A stretch of DNA of 64,000 nt from Bacillus sp. V2I10 (GTDB lineage: Bacteria > Bacillota > Bacilli > Bacillales > Bacillaceae). The stretch's first letter is position 1; every line of letters begins with the position of its first letter. This document shows positions 61,948 to 64,000 of this stretch, one piece after another. The notes beneath the pieces are model-generated. The model ran no database searches. It had not been told where the DNA came from and saw nothing but the letters and a program-made list of their open reading frames with translations. Made by a program: the position numbers and the translations under genes. The DNA is taken from NCBI RefSeq assembly GCF_030817055.1, contig NZ_JAUSYV010000001.1, positions 2,380,001 to 2,444,000 on the forward strand. Direction: 5' to 3'.

Positions 61948-62561
61948 GATAAAAAATCATTAGTAACCAATTCTCATCAAAATCTTAAAATGAATACTCA
62001 TGTTTTTTTAAAGTGCAAACTGGATTAAAATAGCTGGTATTATCAAGGGAAAGATGTCGGTTTTTACAATGTCAATTTTAATGGCAGCTGTTTCTGTTTT
62101 GATTTATATTTACCAAAATTGGCATGAAGGGTTTGAAAAAATATCGGACGGACTAACGAAAAGAGAAGTTTTCACTAAATCTAAATGCTCAGAGAGGAAA
62201 TTCTCTGAGCATTTATTATTCAATTCCTTACAGTGAACCTTGATGGATGAATGCGGCAAAACAAGACCTTACTTTATTATCCATTATTTATAGGATACTA
62301 TGGAGAGGAATAGAGCGTTTTCCACATAAACTTCCTATGAATTTAATGGTGCTGATAAACAAATGATAAAAGAACTGGAACAAGTATATGTAAAAAATAA
62401 TTTTGGAATGTTATTTATTGGAATGTCTTTTCCCTTCAAATGAGACGCATAATAGTTCCTGATCCGGTTGACGAACATGTTAACTATAAATTTTCGATTG
62501 TTATTCGTGAGTAAAAACTCTTACTAATACATAAACGACAAAAAGAAGAGAAGGAGATACG
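61948..62561. other. Intergenic region with one strong hairpin
   Basis: No convincing gene. AAATGCTCAGAGA (62183-62195) and TCTCTGAGCATTT (62202-62214) form a thirteen-pair perfect stem, but the following bases are not T-rich. A 60-codon open frame at 62057-62236 runs through this stem and is not supported. GAAGGAG at 62550 is the selO ribosome binding site. Confidence 0.5.
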
Positions 62562-64000
62562 ATGACAAATAAAAAAGAAATAAAAACAGGATGGAACTTC
62601 GACAACAGTTACGCCAATCTGCCGAAATCTTTTTTTACCAGCGTAAATCTTAACCCTGTAAGTTCACCGAAATTGATTACTCTTAATGACCCTTTGGCAG
62701 CATCCCTTGGATTAAACATACAGGCGCTAAAAAGCGAAGATGGAGTTGCGGCGCTTGCCGGCAACGAGAGTCCTGAAGGTGCTTTGCCTCTAGCTCAAGC
62801 TTATGCAGGGCATCAATTCGGCCACTTTACCATGTTAGGGGACGGACGGGCCATGCTGCTTGGTGAGCAAATCACTCCCCAAGGTGAGCGGATTGATATT
62901 CAGTTAAAGGGTTCAGGCAGAACGCCATATTCCCGCGGGGGCGATGGACGGGCTTCACTTGGACCTATGCTGCGCGAATACATCATAAGCGAAGCCATGC
63001 ATGCGCTTGGTATTCCTACCACTCGAAGCCTGGCTGTGGTGACAACCGGTGAGCCGGTAATTCGCGAAACTGAGTTGCCGGGTGCGATTTTGACCCGTGT
63101 GGCTGCAAGTCACCTGCGCTTTGGAACTTTTCAATATATTGCAAAATGGGGATCAGTCGAGGAACTTCGGGTCCTTGCTGACTATGCACTTAAGCGTCAT
63201 TTTCCAGACGTGGATGAGGATGAGAGCCGACATCTTTCTCTGCTTCGGGAAGTAATTAAGCGTCATGCCAAACTGATTGCCAAATGGCAGCTGGTTGGCT
63301 TTATTCACGGAGTGATGAACACAGACAACATGACCATTAGCGGGGAAACAATTGATTATGGTCCTTGCGCATTCATGGATGCCTATGACCCGGAAACAGT
63401 TTTCAGTTCCATTGACATTCAAGGCAGGTATGCCTATGGAAATCAGCCGTTTATTGCCGGGTGGAATCTTGCTAGATTTGCGGAAACCTTATTGCCGCTG
63501 CTGCATGCCGATCAGGAGCAGGCTGTCCAACTTGCACAGGACGAAATTTCAAATTTTATTGAGCTGTACCGACGAAATTGGATTGTTGGAATGAGAGGAA
63601 AACTGGGATTATTTAATGAAGAGATTCAGGATGAAGCCCTAATTAACGAACTCCTGAATCTGATGCAGAAGCATCGCGCTGACTATACTAATACATTCGT
63701 TGCATTAACTTTTGATAAAATGGAGGATACGATGCTGTTTGGCTCTGAAGAATTTGCTGAGTGGCATAAGCAGTGGCAGGATAGACTTGGAAGGCAGGAG
63801 GAACCGAAAACCATCTCGCAGCAATTAATGCGCAGCAGCAATCCTGCAGTAATCCCCCGCAACCATCGAGTAGAAGAGGCCTTAGATGCTGCTGTAAAAC
63901 AAGGAGACTACAGCGTTATGGAGAGGCTTCTGGGTGTAATTTCCAGCCCGTACGCGCATTCTCCTGAACAGGCTGAATACTGCACACTGCCGCCGGATTC
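62562..64000 (+). CDS. selO: SelO/YdiU-family protein adenylyltransferase (pseudokinase), 3'-truncated by the window edge
   Basis: At least 479 codons are open to the end of the window. The sequence starts WNFDNSYANLPKSFFTSVNL and includes YAGHQFGHFTMLGDGRAMLL, IDIQLKGSGRTPYSRGGDGR, FGTFQYIAKWG and the active-site block QLVGFIHGVMNTDNMTISGE then IDYGPCAFMDAY. These are the SelO signatures. SelO transfers AMP from ATP to protein hydroxyls in relatives. GAAGGAG precedes the ATG. Base composition is clearly more GC-rich than the neighbouring region, fitting a conserved gene or recent acquisition. The C terminus lies outside the window. Confidence 0.95.
   Translation, partial: MTNKKEIKTGWNFDNSYANLPKSFFTSVNLNPVSSPKLITLNDPLAASLGLNIQALKSEDGVAALAGNESPEGALPLAQAYAGHQFGHFTMLGDGRAMLLGEQITPQGERIDIQLKGSGRTPYSRGGDGRASLGPMLREYIISEAMHALGIPTTRSLAVVTTGEPVIRETELPGAILTRVAASHLRFGTFQYIAKWGSVEELRVLADYALKRHFPDVDEDESRHLSLLREVIKRHAKLIAKWQLVGFIHGVMNTDNMTISGETIDYGPCAFMDAYDPETVFSSIDIQGRYAYGNQPFIAGWNLARFAETLLPLLHADQEQAVQLAQDEISNFIELYRRNWIVGMRGKLGLFNEEIQDEALINELLNLMQKHRADYTNTFVALTFDKMEDTMLFGSEEFAEWHKQWQDRLGRQEEPKTISQQLMRSSNPAVIPRNHRVEEALDAAVKQGDYSVMERLLGVISSPYAHSPEQAEYCTLPPD

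Noticed and set aside
62057..62236. 60-codon frame with a hydrophobic start
   Set aside because: No ribosome binding site, and the frame reads through a 13-bp perfect hairpin; likely chance or remnant.

Overview
The window is chromosomal DNA from a low-GC Gram-positive bacterium, almost certainly a Bacillaceae member (Bacillus or a close relative). Several gene sets match Bacillus subtilis arrangements: ydgJ/ydgI-like MarR regulator plus nitroreductase, a kdgR/K/A module, hxlAB, yknW/yknX-like genes, a ywqA-like SNF2 protein, a YjfA-like DUF2690 protein and an RsbR-like stressosome protein. Strong AGGAGG ribosome binding sites, frequent TTG/GTG starts, cre-like sites and T-tailed hairpins fit the same assignment. 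No rRNA, tRNA, CRISPR array, phage module or intact insertion sequence was seen.

Layout. 1-4.7 kb: the end of a non-ribosomal peptide synthetase (condensation domain), a secreted peptidoglycan-binding protein, and a MarR-nitroreductase-monooxygenase operon behind a near-perfect palindromic operator. 4.7-10.9 kb: a 2-keto-3-deoxygluconate (KDG) island (TIM-barrel isomerase, kdgK, MFS transporter, kdgA, kdgR) followed by hxlAB. Both promoter regions carry the 12-bp palindrome TAAACCGRTTTA, so KdgR probably controls them together. 10.9-12.8 kb: a NERD-domain nuclease-like gene bracketed by two arrays of a diverged 52-bp tandem repeat, the least explained element here. 12.8-35.7 kb: mostly single genes (SET protein, PEP carboxylase, NUDIX, V4R-STAS sensor, YknW/X-like pair, GlpQ, a 1245-residue subtilase, a frameshifted amino-acid permease, a SWIM-SNF2 helicase, DUF402, an ABC exporter). 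The exporter has an upstream leader peptide and competing RNA stems, suggesting attenuation.

36.6-57.4 kb holds two sugar-import and catabolism islands. Island 1 has a GntR/LacI-type regulator, a CUT1 ABC importer without an ATPase, one TIM-barrel epimerase/lyase-like enzyme and three Gfo/Idh/MocA oxidoreductases. It has no glycosidase and no kinase, which suggests oxidation, elimination or epimerisation, and reduction of an unphosphorylated sugar or glycoside. A shared 14-bp operator lies at the regulator promoter and at the transporter promoter. Island 2 has another CUT1 importer, a cysteine-containing Gfo/Idh/MocA protein, a GntR-UTRA regulator, an AgaS-type sugar isomerase/deaminase, a class II ketose-bisphosphate aldolase, a LacC/FruK-type kinase and a ROK kinase. 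This resembles an amino-sugar to tagatose-bisphosphate route. Four copies of an AACTGGT operator-like motif lie in its intergenic regions.

57.6-60.4 kb is a minus-strand block: ECF sigma factor, RskA-type anti-sigma factor, a COG4315-like lipoprotein and a ModA-like binding protein. The window ends with two VOC-fold proteins and the 5' part of a SelO/YdiU pseudokinase AMPylase, cut off by the right edge. Gene decay is visible in several places: the amino-acid permease, the DUF2690 protein without its signal peptide, GNAT and small-protein remnants, and a small membrane ORF with an in-frame TAG.
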